Source: Cerrena zonata
Taxonomy: Eukaryota > Basidiomycota > Agaricomycetes > Polyporales > Cerrenaceae
Assembly: GCA_038087015.1 (NCBI GenBank)
Contig: JASBNA010000003.1
Coordinates: forward strand, 992,001-1,056,000
DNA: 64,000 bases
Direction of reading: 5' to 3'
Of the stretch, positions 36,025 to 48,953 are shown in pieces; position 1 is the first letter of the stretch; the number at the start of each line of letters is the position of its first letter. Below the pieces are notes generated by a model that saw only the letters and a program-made list of their open reading frames with translations, did no database searches and was not told where the DNA came from. The position numbers and the translations under genes are program-made.

Positions 36025-39000
36025 ATGGCCATTGTTGCAAATACCTCCATCATGCAGGCGCTCGAGGATATGTCTCAACCCATCTCTCAAGCATCCTCCC
36101 CCGCTTCACCTGCTGCTTCTTTTCATAGCCAACAGATCCAGATCACATTGCCTACTATTAATCTCAATGGTCACACTCGCTCGGACCCGTCCACCCAGCC
36201 CGGAACACCGACGTTCTCCAGCATGAGTATTTCGTTAGACCCTCCCCCTGGCATGCCCTTCGCAGATTACCTCAGAACTTGGTCGGATAGCCATGTTGCG
36301 CGTTGGTTGGCAGATATCAAGTGTGGACATCATGCACAGACGTTTAGGGCGAATGATATCCGTGGAGATGTTTTGCTTGAGTTGGACCAGGGTACATTGA
36401 AGGAGATGGGTCTCGTCAGTGTTGGTGATAGGATACGAATCGTTTCCGGTGTCAAGAACCTCCGGCAGAAATACGCAAGTAGCTCCATTCATTCTTCAGC
36501 TTCCAGTCGCGCTTCTTCAAGTCACAGTCGACAAAGTAGTACTGAAAACGGTTATCGAAACCGTCGCCTGGACAGTGGCCGTCCAGCACCCCTACATCTT
36601 GCTCCCAATACAGATAACAAGGACCTTCCTCGTATCATCCGCGATGGACAAGACTCTGCACGAACCACTCAGCCTCCGGCACGACCACTACCTCAACCTA
36701 GCATCACACCTGTTGCCCAAACGCCAAGTTCTCGGTCTGCCCTACCACCACTTCCCCCACCACCCAGAGGTCAACCGCCTCAACCACCCACTGCCAATGC
36801 ACGTACACCACGCTCACTGGGACCGCCTCCGAACCCGATTTCTGGCCGACGAACACCTACACAGCCCGATGCACCCGCTTTCACTAATCAACCCTTACCA
36901 CCCGCTCCGGCTTCCCAACAACATCTCACACCCACATCGCAATCACAAGGTGTCAACTGGCCATCGTATGATGCTCGAACCGGTGGTGGCAGTCGAACTC
37001 CTCTGAGGTCGCAATCGCCTCTGCCTACAAATCCTGCACAGAATCGGAATGCCAACAGCAACAGCAACAGCAGTGTACATAGCCGGAATGCATCATTCGG
37101 TGGGTCAGGAACTCCGACACAGACTACTACTCCAAAACGACCCTCAACAGGGAACACTCCCCATCCTTACGCCAATCTCCCACAATCCAGTCTGTCACCT
37201 ATACAAGAGGCATTTGCTTCACAACGTTCTATGTCCACCACACCACCTCCAGCCTCTGCGTCCGGCAACGCGTACCGCAATCTTATGCCGCGTGGCCAAA
37301 ATCCCTCTCTCGATGATCTACGACGCAAACTTATCAAGTTCCAATTACGTAATGAGGGCAAGTCTACTTTGCTTAACGTAACAGATTGCGCCGGTGGAGC
37401 AGAAGTGCTTGAGAAGGCTCTAAGGAAGTTTGGTAAAATTAACCCGAAGCCTAATGATGATACATCAATGACCGTCGAGATCATTAACGGTGGATTGAGC
37501 GTAGAAGGCTGGGGTGCTTTCCTGGATTGGGGTCAAGATGAGGGTGTTGGTATGTTATTCGTGATTGAATTCATGATGTGAATGGTTTGAGTCTGACATT
37601 GAGCGTAGGTTCGCCGCTTTCGGAATCACAGCTGTTGTCTATCGTCCATGCGCCTCCGGACGAACCAGCTCGCGAACACGGGCTGACTCTTAGACCAGTC
37701 AACAAGAAAGGTCTCAAAGGATCCCCGATCAATACTACACTCCCCTCAAGACCTTCAGGTAGTAATGAAAGCCTCAACGATACCCTGCTATCACCAGATG
37801 AAGCCGCTCCTGGTCCAACTTCGAAGGCTATGAAACGAGCCAGCTCAATTAGTATTCTCAGTGGTCTAGGTGTTCCCGTTCCAGAACAACAGGCCAAACT
37901 ACTCTCACCGAATGTCTCTCCTACCAAGAGTCCTTCGAAAAAGGGCAAACTACGCAACTTCTTCGGACAACGTCCTCCCAGTGAGCTCATTACCAACCAC
38001 TTGGCGGAATACTTCCCGAACACGGAGAAGAAGGTATTGGAGAGGACTCGGCGTGTCAGTATGATGCGTGCAAGTGGTCCCGGAAACAGAAGTAGCGTTA
38101 TTTCTTGGAATCCACCGTCGAGGTCGAGGTTTAGTGTCAGTACGCAAGGATCGCATTTGGCTTCGTCCCCTAGGAATTCGATCGCGTCCGCTTCGATGTT
38201 TACTCCTGATAAACATTCACCTGAGCGAGAAGAGGAACCACCACGAGTATCGATATCCACCGAGGACGGACCTCCAATAGAAGTCACTCCTGAAGATGTT
38301 GGCGACAAACCGAAAGCGAGCAAGAGGCGGTCGGTGATGTATCTCCCACCCGTGGCGTTCCCCTCGGAGTCATTATCAGAGTCCATGAACTTGACAGACC
38401 AACCTCCTGCCGGCTCACGTCCAGTCTCGAGGGCCCTTTCAGTTGGACCGATGGGCAAACGGATGAGTTATATCACGGAGCTGAGAAGCAAACGTGATAA
38501 ATCGGATACGGCGAGTCTTATGACTGTCGATGAGATCACGGCGGAGGTTGAGAGTCGTCGGGCGAGTTTGGAGACTAGGAGACAAAGTACTATTGCTGAT
38601 ACAGGTAGTGAATGGACGAGAGTGGAAGCTGAGGATGCCGATCAAGCTAGTATCAAAGAAGTGCCGGAGGAAGAAATCGAAGAGGAGCTTGAGGAGGAAG
38701 AGGAAGAGGAGGAAGATGCTAGTGACGCTACGATTACGGATTCTGACGAAGAGGAGGACGAGTCAGGGAAGGCTATCACATCTCATGGAGGTAAGGATGA
38801 ACTCACATTGACAAGGTCAGGGTACTTATATACATATGCTACAGAGCGAACCATCAAGTGGATCAAGGGTGCACTCATAGGTGCTGGTTCTTTCGGGAAG
38901 GTCTATCTTGGTATAGACGCTATGACTGGTCTTCTTATGGCTGTCAAGCAAGTAGAACTGCCCACCGGATCCGGTTCCAACGAGGAACGCAAACAGAGTA

Positions 39001-39894
39001 TGCTGGATGCGCTCGAGCGAGAGATTGAGCTTCTCAAGGTTTTGCAACATGAGAACGTCGTTCAATATCTTTGTACGTCGAATACACTCTTTTTGCTCCG
39101 TATCACAGGATCTCACTTGTCTAACCTTATTCCTGTTCAGCATCTTGCGTTGACGAAGATCATTTGAATATCTTTTTGGAATACGTCCCTGGTGGCTCAG
39201 TCACTTCTCTGCTACGGAACTACGGGGCTTTCGAAGAACCTCTCGTTGGCAATTGGGTCAGGCAAATTCTGCTCGGTTTGAATTACCTACACGAGAGGGA
39301 CATCATCCATCGAGATATCAAGGGCGCCAACATGCTCGTCGACAACAAAGGTGGCATCAAGATCTCAGACTTTGGTATCTCCAAGAAGGTCGAAGACAGT
39401 ACGTGATGTTGATTCTGATGATGCTGTCGGCACCGCTGATGAGAGCCCTTTATCTATTTCATTTTTTTGACTCCATTGTAGCTTTGCTTCCTGGCAATCG
39501 TGCGCACCGGCCGTCACTGCAAGGTTCCGTCTTCTGGATGGCGCCGGAAGTCGTCAAGCAGACAGCCTACACGAAGAAAGCTGATATCTGGAGTGTCGGT
39601 TGCTTGGTTGTTGAGATGTTAACTGGTGAACATCCTTGGGCTCAGCTCACTCAAATGCAAGCCATCTTCAAGGTAGGATCATTGCTCAAAACGCTGATTC
39701 AATTCACTCATCATATCACACTGCCTTTCTAGATTGGATCATCCGCCAAACCAACGATCCCTGCTGATATCTCTCCGGAATGTGAAGACTTCCTGCAGAA
39801 GACGTTCGAGCTCAATCATGAAGCACGGCCCTCCGCCGAAGAACTTCTCAAGCATCCCTGGCTAGCAAAACACACCACCCCATTCGGTCCATAA
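36025..39894 (+). CDS. STE11: Ste11/Byr2-type MAP kinase kinase kinase
   Basis: MAPKKK of the pheromone/filamentation cascade, upstream of a Ste7-type MAPKK. Start ATG 36025. Domains in order: an N-terminal SAM domain (about residues 85-150; [20 protein letters not shown] … [20 protein letters not shown]), which in relatives binds Ste50-type adaptors; a long Pro/Ser/Gln-rich disordered stretch; a Ras-associating/ubiquitin-like region ([18 protein letters not shown] … [11 protein letters not shown]); a Ser-rich linker with a run of about 20 acidic residues; then the kinase domain with glycine loop [12 protein letters not shown], Lys in [27 protein letters not shown] and WMAPEVVKQ. Stop TAA 39892-39894 after HTTPFGP. 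About 1,200 residues. Six introns, most in the 3' half. Orthologous in kind to Ustilago Kpp4/Ubc4. All catalytic residues present. Confidence 0.93.
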
Positions 39895-40184
39895 TATCTT
39901 CTCATGATCCATGACTCCTAACGAATCTCGTCCATAACTATTTGCTCTTCCCTTCGTCCTTCCCACTCATACCCAATCGGCGTATTTGTTACCCCCCTTT
40001 GCACTTCGCATTTCGCATACTGTTAATTTGCTCTGTATACCTGGCATTTTTCTTTCCTTTTCCGTTTTTCTCACTCTATCTGGATTGTGGGTTGCTGCTC
40101 TGCTTTGCACAAGCTTTGTTGTGAACTAGATGTGAGAACAAAGCACAAGTAATATAATTCAATAATGATCTTTGGCACCAATCG

Positions 40185-42576
40185 TTACTGCTCAGGCTGC
40201 TCCTGCTGCTGCTGTGGGTTCTGCTCTCGTTTGCGCTTCCCCGAGTTGGCTTTCGCCGCTGGGCCCCAGTGAGGGGTCGGGTTCATTTGATATCGGACAA
40301 GGTGTACCTTCGATGATGCTGTCACGGATTGTGGGTGATGCTTGAAATTGGCTTCTTTCCTGTGGCGATTCGTAAGTATCGACAAACAGTGAATCAGATA
40401 GACAGTCACGGACTTTGCTTCTTTCGCCAACAAACGGAACGTTGGCGAACTCTCAGAGACCTTGTCCATGTTGACCGGGTGTTTTTGAATCCACGAACGG
40501 AAAATATCATGGATGTCCTCTCGTTTTGCATCAGTTTTCAAAGACCCTGCAGCTGCATGGGATCTTGATACTCGATGACCTGCGTGTAGCAGTGCGGAAC
40601 TAAATGCCGAGGTGAGTTCCAGTGATATGATGGTTATCATCGGGAATTTGGTACGTACGCAACCTCATCCAACGACGGGCAAATGCAATGGAAGTGTCCA
40701 GCTATCCGTGTCGGCGTGAAGTAGAAAGGTGTGTCAAGAAGTTCCTATTACAAGTTGTCTTTAAAATGGGATGCCGAGGAAATGCTCAAATTATCACTAA
40801 CCTCTTTTGCTAAGGTCAACATACCTTTCATACGTGTAGATGTCCCGTACTTGTCCTCGTTTGCTTGGACGTGTTCCAGAACTTTGGTGGCAAAAGTGGG
40901 ATCATGGATCGGGCCAGACCACATCGGACCAACGACCTACATGCAATTCCCAATTCTATCAGTTCGTGCACGTAGGTCTATTGAAGATGTTGCACGTACA
41001 TGCATGGTGGAATTGCACTCAGGGCATTTCTCCGAAACAAGAGGTCCAGCACCTGCTTTCACAGAAATATTGACATTCCCACTCGACTGGTGCACGGTTT
41101 CAGTCAGACGACCAAACGGTTGCTGATGGAATGCTTGACAGCCAGAGCACACATAGAAAATTGAAGTCTGGCTAACAACCACATTGATTGTTAGTCTAAC
41201 AGCGGAATGAGGAATAAATGTCGTCGTTACCTAACAGCCCGTTTCACCTCGATGGGTTGCGTACCTACACGTACCCAAAGACGGACGTAAAAATCGATAG
41301 ACAACGATAGCAGTGGTTTGACGTAACGGCCGTATCGCGCTGCTGCTGTGGAAAGACTGTGAAGAACAAGTCGCAAAGCCTACGGTAAATGTAAATATAG
41401 CATCCTTAACATCACTGCGAAGATTCTCACCGCTTCGTGACAATATTCTGCTTTCGTAGGAATACCGCCGTAGTTTGAATAACTGTTTAGAAGATAAGTT
41501 TCGTAGGTCACAAAAACTAAGAAGACGAAGTACCATTTTTCGGGATAGTTTGGCGATGCCAAAACACTCAAGTCTGTGCACGTCACACATAAGAGTCCTG
41601 CACACGTCTTTAGAGAATATTGCTTGGCGAAAGGACAGTGCAATCTCACCTCCGTCCTTAACGCATTGAACGGCACCGTCAATAAACGGGGCAGCAGTTC
41701 CATATGGGTCCAAATCGACGACGTCCACCCGTTCCCGTTCTGCACGGTGGTTGTACATCAGCGCACTAAGATATCTCAGTTTCCTCTCAGTACAGGTGAA
41801 TCGGTGATTCTCACCAAGCGTCACCCTCATTGACTCTGACTTTGGCGGGTTTTGTTTGCTTCTCTTCGTCCGAGGTGCCAGCGTCCGATGATACCTGCTC
41901 GCCGAGTCCGTTCAGGTTGACGTTTCGCCGCATGGCCTCAGCTGCCGTAGGGGACAAATCATTTGCAATGACATACCTACTCACAGCTAGTTAGTGAAAT
42001 TGGTGAATTTGTGTGGGGCTAATACAAACTTTACGGAAGGGATCTCCTTGGCATAACGTATAGAGCGCAATCCAGTAGCAGAGAGTGCTTCTAAAATGAC
42101 AAATTTCTGCTCTTGATACTGAAATGACGTTTGAGTGTCAGTGTTACACGCCAGAGATCGTACAGAAGCAAACAGTACCTCCTGTTTTACTGGCTCAGGT
42201 CTTTCTTCCATGGATATCGTGGTCGCTTTAGTGTCGGGGACAACAGACTCTCCAGCAGAAGTAGAAGGCTCAGCGACTGCAAGTCGATAGAAGAGTCTTA
42301 ATATATTTCATGACTACGAACGATTGACCTTACACACTCTTCTGCTTTTTGCTCTTTGGCACACCTTCCGCCCTCTTTGCCTGTTTCAAATCCCATTTCT
42401 TTTCTTTTCCTCGTTGGTTAAAGCACTCCACGTATGAATACAGGCAACACTCAGGTCTCTGTTGAATTCTTGGACAGGATTCAGAACGCTTCGTTGTTGT
42501 TTGGGAGCAAGATATGAGAAGTGTTTTCAGTATGAAGTCGGAAGCCTTCAGGGACAGTGATCTCAGGTTTGGCCAT
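40185..42576 (-). CDS. TRM1: tRNA (guanine-26-N2)-dimethyltransferase
   Basis: Adds two methyl groups to G26 of tRNAs, using SAM. Start ATG 42576-42574 ([18 protein letters not shown]). The sequence shows the TRM1 opening, a Lys-rich insert, the SAM-binding region [20 protein letters not shown], the [17 protein letters not shown] block with the DPYG motif, TCTDLSVLA, the [14 protein letters not shown] block, a zinc-binding pair of CxxC knuckles (CSGC and CPEC) and a long basic tail (GKRKREQ then a Gln-rich end). About ten exons; stop at 40185. Roughly 600 residues, normal for the family. The basic tail may serve nuclear import or RNA binding. It is divergent from the eS21 gene across 369 bp, so two translation genes share a promoter region. 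Confidence 0.92.
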
Positions 42577-42945
42577 GGTGTATCGTCGAAAGCGAAGAGT
42601 GCGAGAAAGAGCTATAGTACAAGTTGGATGGCGCAAGGGCCGAAATAAGTTGAGCAAAGACGTCGAGAGTATCTTGTTAGACTATAATAGCCTGACTTGA
42701 GAGCCCAAGTTAGATATTTGAAGGGTTCTTTTAGATTATTTGTTGATATTAAAAGTCCATAAGCAAAGAGACAGAGCAGACAGTGACGGAATGAAGTCAA
42801 CCATGTGCCTCCAAGAGGGTTTCCATTTCGGGCAACCGATCAAACAAATGCAAATAGAACGTGGTAACTGTACAGTTTGTAAACTTTACTCGTCAACGCC
42901 CACTACATACCACCCGACAACCGGTAAAAAGCCTTCAAATTCGCC
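42577..42945. promoter_or_regulatory. Divergent promoter region, TRM1 / eS21
   Basis: 369 bp between the TRM1 and eS21 start codons. It contains an AT-rich centre (about 42700-42750). No clear TATA box or repeated element identified by eye. Confidence 0.45.
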
Positions 42946-43383
42946 ATGGAGAACGATCAAGTGAGTTCTGGATGGTGCTGGTGGTAATAAACGAATTCTG
43001 ACAAAAATCGGTGTGATAGGGTGTCCTCGTCGATCTTTACGTCCCCCGCAAGTGCGCGGCAACCAGTAAAGAGTCTTTCTTCATGAAACCAGAATCCGAA
43101 AGATCTAATATATATGTTCTACCTCGCAGACCGTCTCATTACCTCCAAGGACCACGCCTCTGTCCAGTTGAGCGTCGTCGATGTTGATGCCAACGGCAAG
43201 GCCCTCCCCACTTCCACTTCTTTCGCTCTCTCTGGCCAAGTTAGAGCTATGGGTGAGAGCGATGACTCTTTGAACCGATTGGCGACCAAGGCCGGACGTG
43301 AGTAACATACTTTTTTCCACAGCAAGGACTTCTGAACTCATCTACGAATAGTTCTCCGTAACGTCTGGTCGTACCAAAAGTGA
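42946..43383 (+). CDS. RPS21: 40S ribosomal protein eS21
   Basis: Component of the small ribosomal subunit. Three introns interrupt a short reading frame from ATG 42946: MENDQ, GVLVDLYVPRKCAATN, RLITSKDHASVQLSVVDVDA, and a final exon LLRNVWSYQK ending at TGA 43381-43383. The conserved VDLYVPRKC and ASVQL blocks and a size of about 87 residues identify it with confidence. Introns are near the start, as is usual for ribosomal protein genes. The first exon is only five codons. Confidence 0.95.
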
Positions 43384-43978
43384 TTTTGTACTTACATACT
43401 CTGGCACTACGTTTTATCTCCATCCTTGCACGACCTTCATGGCGTGTAGCTGTCCATTGCATTTGTAGCCTTGCTTTCCTCGTCGCGAATCCTAAACGTT
43501 AAAAACTCAAAGGTCCGATACTACGAGCCATGTCCAACTCTGGGTGTCAAGTGCTTTATTACTACTCGCAAGCATCTCCCTCTCTATCCCCTCCGGTATT
43601 ATGCCGCATTTAAGTGTGTGTGGTGCATATCGAAATACAACATGAGATGAGAATTTTATTCGGGTGCTGAGATCGCTGTATGCTCTGTATGCGCCGAAAC
43701 AGGGGGTAGTAGACGCCTGTATTGTACAGCCGCATAAGTGCACCAACTCTGACTTCATCGTATACACGTTTACCATCCAGACCCGCAGCATCGGCAGCAG
43801 GGACTACAAATATCTTGAATGACATATAATCTCATGATTCGATGACCTCTAAGTCTCCCCAGCCATCTTCATCTCCGGGATTCGACGGTTCTCTATCTAC
43901 AGTTTCTGTAGGTATATCCATACTTGGACAGTCTCCTCTCACTCCGGGTGCATTCTGATCACGACCTAGTGGGACTCA
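43384..43978. other. Intergenic region downstream of eS21
   Basis: About 600 bp. It holds the eS21 3' UTR and the promoter of the RabGAP gene. A minus-strand ORF at 43610-43825 (MSFKIFVVPAADAAG...) has no known domain and no neighbouring exon; I do not call it a gene. Confidence 0.4.
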
Positions 43979-46900
43979 ATGGTTGAAATCAAGCATGAAG
44001 ACGCTGCCCATCCTGTGGCTTCTACGTCGAACATCGTTGACGATGAAGAGAGCAAATTCAGACTCTTGTATAGCAAGTCTAAGGTGTATGTGAACCCTAC
44101 AGCATATGCCAGAGACAATATCCCCGGATTTGTGGCTCTCGTCAAGAGAGTAAGCATTTCTCGTTCATTATATGCTCAGAATACCTCACATTCGCGCAGG
44201 AAGCAGTGAATCCTACTTATCTGTTAGCCTGGATCCCCGAACGTTTGCTCAACGAGAAGGGTCAGACCGAGTGGGACAAGTTTGTGAAGATTGAGGAGAG
44301 GAACATAATAGAGGATGAGGACGAAGGTAGTTCGACGGCTTTCTGTACTGTACTCCTGATCAACCTCACACTTAATTCACAGATGTCGTTATGATTGACC
44401 TACCAGCATCGCGGCAAGAAACATATGCATTCTCGGTCCCTGTCAGCTCCATTTACTCGCTTGACGTGCGGCCACCGTCGTTGTCTTCATGGTGTAAGTA
44501 CCCTTTATCATTCTATTGTTCTGTGTTAGACCTTTACTGTTAGATGGCTCCATCGGCATAAACCTGATTAATGGTACCACCCTTCCAACGCTACACTTCC
44601 ACGACGACGAATCCCGCTCGTTTACGATGCCACCGAAGCCCCCTGCAGAGGTAAAGCATAACTATCCCCCACCCGCTACACCTATGTCCCCTCGGACAGG
44701 AACAAGCTGGGGTGGAGAAGAGTTGCTCTCTCGACTACGCTCGTATGCACACTTACTGCGATCCAACTTGCAACCGTCCTTGTTCCTCGTAGATCCATCT
44801 CGTGAGGATATCGAAGCTCACTCGACCCAAGTATTCGATGATGATGCCGTAGATGACATTCTCGCGCAGTCATCGTATGCTAACTCACATTCTCCTATCC
44901 CTGCACACCGGAGACCACGTCCCCTGTCATCCCCAAACAATACCTACTCCGGTCGGACTTCTATCCTTCATCGTTCTCTATCTCCTCCCTCGTCGTCATC
45001 TTCCCCACCGTCTCAGGCACGTATGGCGCTCTTGCAATCATTCTCACAAATCACTCGTCATGCAGCTCATGCGGCGCAGCATATACTTTCTCATCCTCTT
45101 GCTAAGCCCATCGTTCCACATCTTCCGGATCCTGTCAGGAGTCTAGTAAACGTGAACGGTGATCTCGAATGGGGAAGTTGGGTTGAGAAAGGCGGGGTAG
45201 GTGAATTTGAGAGTGCACGTGTTTATCTAGCTCGTTGGGCTCGAATTGTAGCCGAAGAAGGTGAACGCTCGAGGCTCAGGGAAGCTCAAGCATTGCCTTC
45301 GTCGACTGAGCTCCCCGCAGAGAATTCATCCTTAGGAGTGTTTGAGTTACTTCAATCAACATCAAATCTACCGACACCGAAACCAACTAGAGACCCTCTT
45401 CATTCGGTTGATGAGAAGACTTGGGAGAGTTGGTTTGACAAGGATGGCAGACCGAAGATATCACGGGATGAAATGAAACGTCAGGTATTTAGGAGAGGGA
45501 TTGCTGCCTATGGGACACTTCGTCAGAAGATCTGGCCTTTCTTGCTTGATGTGCATAGATGGGATGCTACACATCCTGAACGTTCAAGAGAATGGGAAGA
45601 GAAACGGTAAGAGGACTTTAAAACGAATTTTATTCTGAGTTTCTTACTCGTTTGTAGCAAACGGTATCGTGAATTGAAAGACGAGTGGTGGGGCGTCCCC
45701 GAAGTATTTGATCGTCAAGATATTATAGAGGTAACCCCCACTTCTATCGACCCGGCATATCTTGCTGATAGTCCATTCCAGGAGAGACATCGTATAGATG
45801 TAGATTGTCGACGGACAGACCGTACCCAGTCCCTTTTCGCCGCAACGGCACCGCCCGATGACGTGGAGAACGAGAAATCGATGCATATGCGATACTCTAC
45901 AATATCCCCTCAGATAGGTGATATCGGTGCACAGGCACCTAGCAATGAACATATCGAACGTTTGGGCGCAATCCTTTTGACATATGGAATCTACGAGAAG
46001 AGCCTTGGTTAGTGTTATTTGATATGCCTATACAACATATCTAACCAAGCATTTACAACAGGCTACGTGCAAGGGATGTCAGATCTCTGTGCGCCGGTGT
46101 ATATCGTCATGGGTGCAGAGGAGGAAACCACGTTTTGGTGCTTCGTCGGTATTATGGAACGAATGGTTAGTGCATTTAAATGTATATTTCCAGTCGTGTT
46201 ATTAACAGCAGGCCTTTCTATTACAGAAACATAATTTCCTTCGAGACCAAAGTGGAATGAAGAAACAACTTTCCACTCTCCAACAACTCATAGGTGTCAT
46301 GGACCCTGAACTTTACCGCCACCTAGGTAGGTCACAATATTCTATTCCAACTTGACAGTCACTCACCTATATTGTACACAGAGAAAACAGATGGTCTTAA
46401 CTTGTTCTTCTGCTTCCGGTACGTGAACGCGCTGCATATCTTTCGGCTCATAGCTCATCCTCATACACAGTTGGATTTTGATCTCATTTAAACGTGAATT
46501 CGCGTTTGAGGACGTGTTACGACTTTGGGAAGTATTGTGGACCGATTGCTACAGCACTCAATTTGTTCTTTTTGTTGCATTGGCCGTATTGGAATCACAC
46601 AGAGATGTCATTCTGCGATACCTAGTAGAGGTCAGTGATTCTTACCTCCATACTGTACAGTTTACTAATATGTTTTTACCAGTTTGACGAGATTCTGAAG
46701 GTATAGTTCTCATGGCGGTCGACCTTAATTAACAGGAGCTTATATGCCTGTAGTATTGCAATGAGCTCAGCATGACGATCGAACTGGACTCCACTTTGGC
46801 CCAAGCTGAAGTTCTATTCCTCTCGTTCCAGCAATTGGTCGCCGATATCGAACGCAGGAAGGCCGACAAGGGTCCCAAAACCGGTGGTGACCTCCGGCAG

Positions 46901-47014
46901 AGGAAGAATACACAATCTTCAGGCTCCAACGATAACTTGGAAGCCCAAGCTAAATTGAATACGGTCGAAATATGTGATGACCTGAAAGACTTGCTTAAGA
47001 GGGAACGATCATAG
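43979..47014 (+). CDS. GYP7: TBC-domain Rab GTPase-activating protein, Gyp7/TBC1D15-like
   Basis: Speeds GTP hydrolysis by a Rab GTPase; yeast Gyp7 acts on Ypt7 at the vacuole. Start ATG 43979 (MVEIKHEDAAHPVAS). The N-terminal half is the Rab-binding/PH-like region of Gyp7-type proteins (KFRLLYSKSKVYVNPT … VSSIYSLDVRPPS), followed by a Ser/Pro-rich insert and the SWFDKDGRPKISRDEMKRQV lead-in. The TBC domain carries both catalytic fingers: the Arg finger in RIDVDCRRTDR and the Gln finger in YVQGMSDLC. It continues with LNLFFCFRWILISFKREF and ends with a coiled region and DLLKRERS. About 840 residues over roughly ten exons; stop before 47014. Domain order and finger motifs are complete, so it should be active. 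Confidence 0.9.
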
Positions 47015-47359
47015 AATCATAGACCACTGTAGGCTTAAACCATCCTTCTGAGACTTCGCTATTAGCTTACATCTGATTGTAGTATCGTAATGCCGCTTCC
47101 TGCTATCTTGCTGTCACATTGTATGTATTTCTAGTATCTTGAAACACGGTGTAGTTTTTTGTTTGTTTGGATTTGTGACCTCTCCGCTCGTGAAAATATT
47201 AAATGATTGTCACTGACAGAGACTATGGTATCACGATGTAACAATAATATAAAGTCCAATGTAAACGAATGATCAGGATACCTATCCACGAAGTCGTCCA
47301 ATGCAGCATACATATGATAGCTGTTGTCTTATTCCCCCTCGGAACTAGAATACGAATAT
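47015..47359. other. Intergenic region between convergent genes
   Basis: About 345 bp between the 3' ends of the RabGAP and the beta-propeller gene. AT-rich; nothing beyond expected 3' UTR sequence. Confidence 0.4.
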
Positions 47360-48953
47360 TTAGGATCGGAAGTAAGTTGCCATTCCTTGGACATTATTCA
47401 TAGCTATCCCCGTGGTTAGCAAATGGCACTGAAAAATAGGTGAGCCAAAGACATACTGAATTTCAAGTTCGAAGACTGGATGATGGTAGCATAGTCAAAC
47501 GCGCCGACCCTGTTCGCAGAGCCCCGCACCTTGCAGAGCAAGAACTTCGATGGAGTTGGTTCCAGGTGCAAGGCTGTAAATATAGCTGCATATGTCCCAA
47601 TTAGAGAATTGCTATCTCAGAATAGCAAGGGCACCTACTCTTTCCCGTTGAGAGTAGCAACAGCGCTGTCGATAGGTCCAGAGTTGTTCGTCAAGGGGTA
47701 GTTCTGAACGAAATGATTTTTAAGCAAAAGAATACATAGGGCTTGACCGACTCTGCCTACCTGCACGACAGAGCCATGAAGATCATTGTCAATAATGACC
47801 TCACGAACGATACTCGCCCCAGCATCGATGAGGTAGTAACGACCAGTCTTCTCGCTACGAACAGACCAACAGTCTGCCATTTGGCCATTGATGGCATTGG
47901 CTTGGACAGTGCCCGTTTCAAAATTCAAGATGTGGAAACCAATTTGGGGGTCAGCAACCAAGGCTGCGTTCTTGCCGGGTATGTTCGTAAGTGAGAAGGG
48001 ACGAGCACCTCCGGAAGGGACATCGATCCTTTTGAAAGCGGAAGCCAGACCGTTGCTGCCTTTATCCCAGATAGCGAAGAATCCGGGCGTGTCAGATGTG
48101 TTTCCCTTGACGGCAACCGCAAGTTTAGTCTCGTCCTCGCTGAACACTAGTTGACTGGCCGTGAAAGGTGCTCCCGTTGCAGGGGTTGTTTGCACGAGGT
48201 TTAGTGAGCGAACAGTATTGGGGATAGGTTGAAGACCATTGTTAGTAATAGCGAAGCAACTGAAATATTCCTCAGCGGAAAAGATAAAATGCGTAGTATC
48301 CGGTAGTAGCTTACCCTACACCATTCGCCTTTCCAGTGTTTAGAGCACATAGTTGAGAGCCATCCTTGTTGAACGCAACTGAGTTAGGGAATTCTCCGCC
48401 ACTGGGAGATGTAGCAATCAGACGAATGTTAACGGGGTCATTCTGATCAATGCTGAATAGAGAAATCGTATGGGAGCCAGCCTGAGAAATCTGTGAATAA
48501 CAAAATTAATGGGATGACACGACAGACTCACGTTAACGGTCGCAAGTAGAGCCTTGTCGTGATGAACTAATACTGAGTTTTGCGAGTACAAACCGTCGGC
48601 ACCAGTAGAATTGCCGTGCATACCCCTTCCACCAGTAGCAACGGCTTGCTTAAATGTCTATAAGGTGTTGGTAAATTATTCGGGAAGGTTAGAAGCTCAG
48701 AGCTACTTACTACTTTGCCATCGTTGGCAAGGGATCCAACAACGATATAATTACCATCTTGCTCATTGGTCATGACTATGAAGAACATTTAGTGATGTTT
48801 TCCACTTGAAGGCGAATAAACCTTACAGTACACTGCTCCAGCATCTTGTGAAGCTCTCTTGTCGAGAGTAATGGTCTGCCTTTGAGCTATGGTACTTGCG
48901 CTAACAACAATAGCTGCGCTGACGAGGGAGAGGAAGTACTGGGTAACCTTCAT
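47360..48953 (-). CDS. Secreted seven-bladed beta-propeller (lactonase / carboxymuconate-cyclase-like)
   Basis: Start ATG 48953-48951 opens a signal peptide (MKVTQYFLSLVSAAIVVSA) followed by a dibasic LDKR that could be a propeptide site. The mature part is made of repeating blades: AVYFMTNEQDGNYIVVGSLA, LVHHDKALLATVNAGSHTIS, NSVAFNKDGSQLCALN, LVFSEDETKLAVAVKGN, RPFSLTNIPGKNAALVADPQ. This matches the extracellular lactonase-fold proteins of basidiomycetes often labelled 3-carboxymuconate cyclase; the substrate is unknown. The natural end is NNVQGMATYFRS with TAA 47362-47360, reached only if the C4 run at 47522-47525 (GGGG in the gene) is one base too long. As written, the frame runs instead into a TGA soon after. 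About 390 residues. A TATA-like element lies about 100 bp upstream. Confidence 0.8.

Noticed and set aside
43610..43825. 71-codon minus-strand ORF after eS21
   Set aside because: Looks weakly protein-like but has no family match I know and no exon context.
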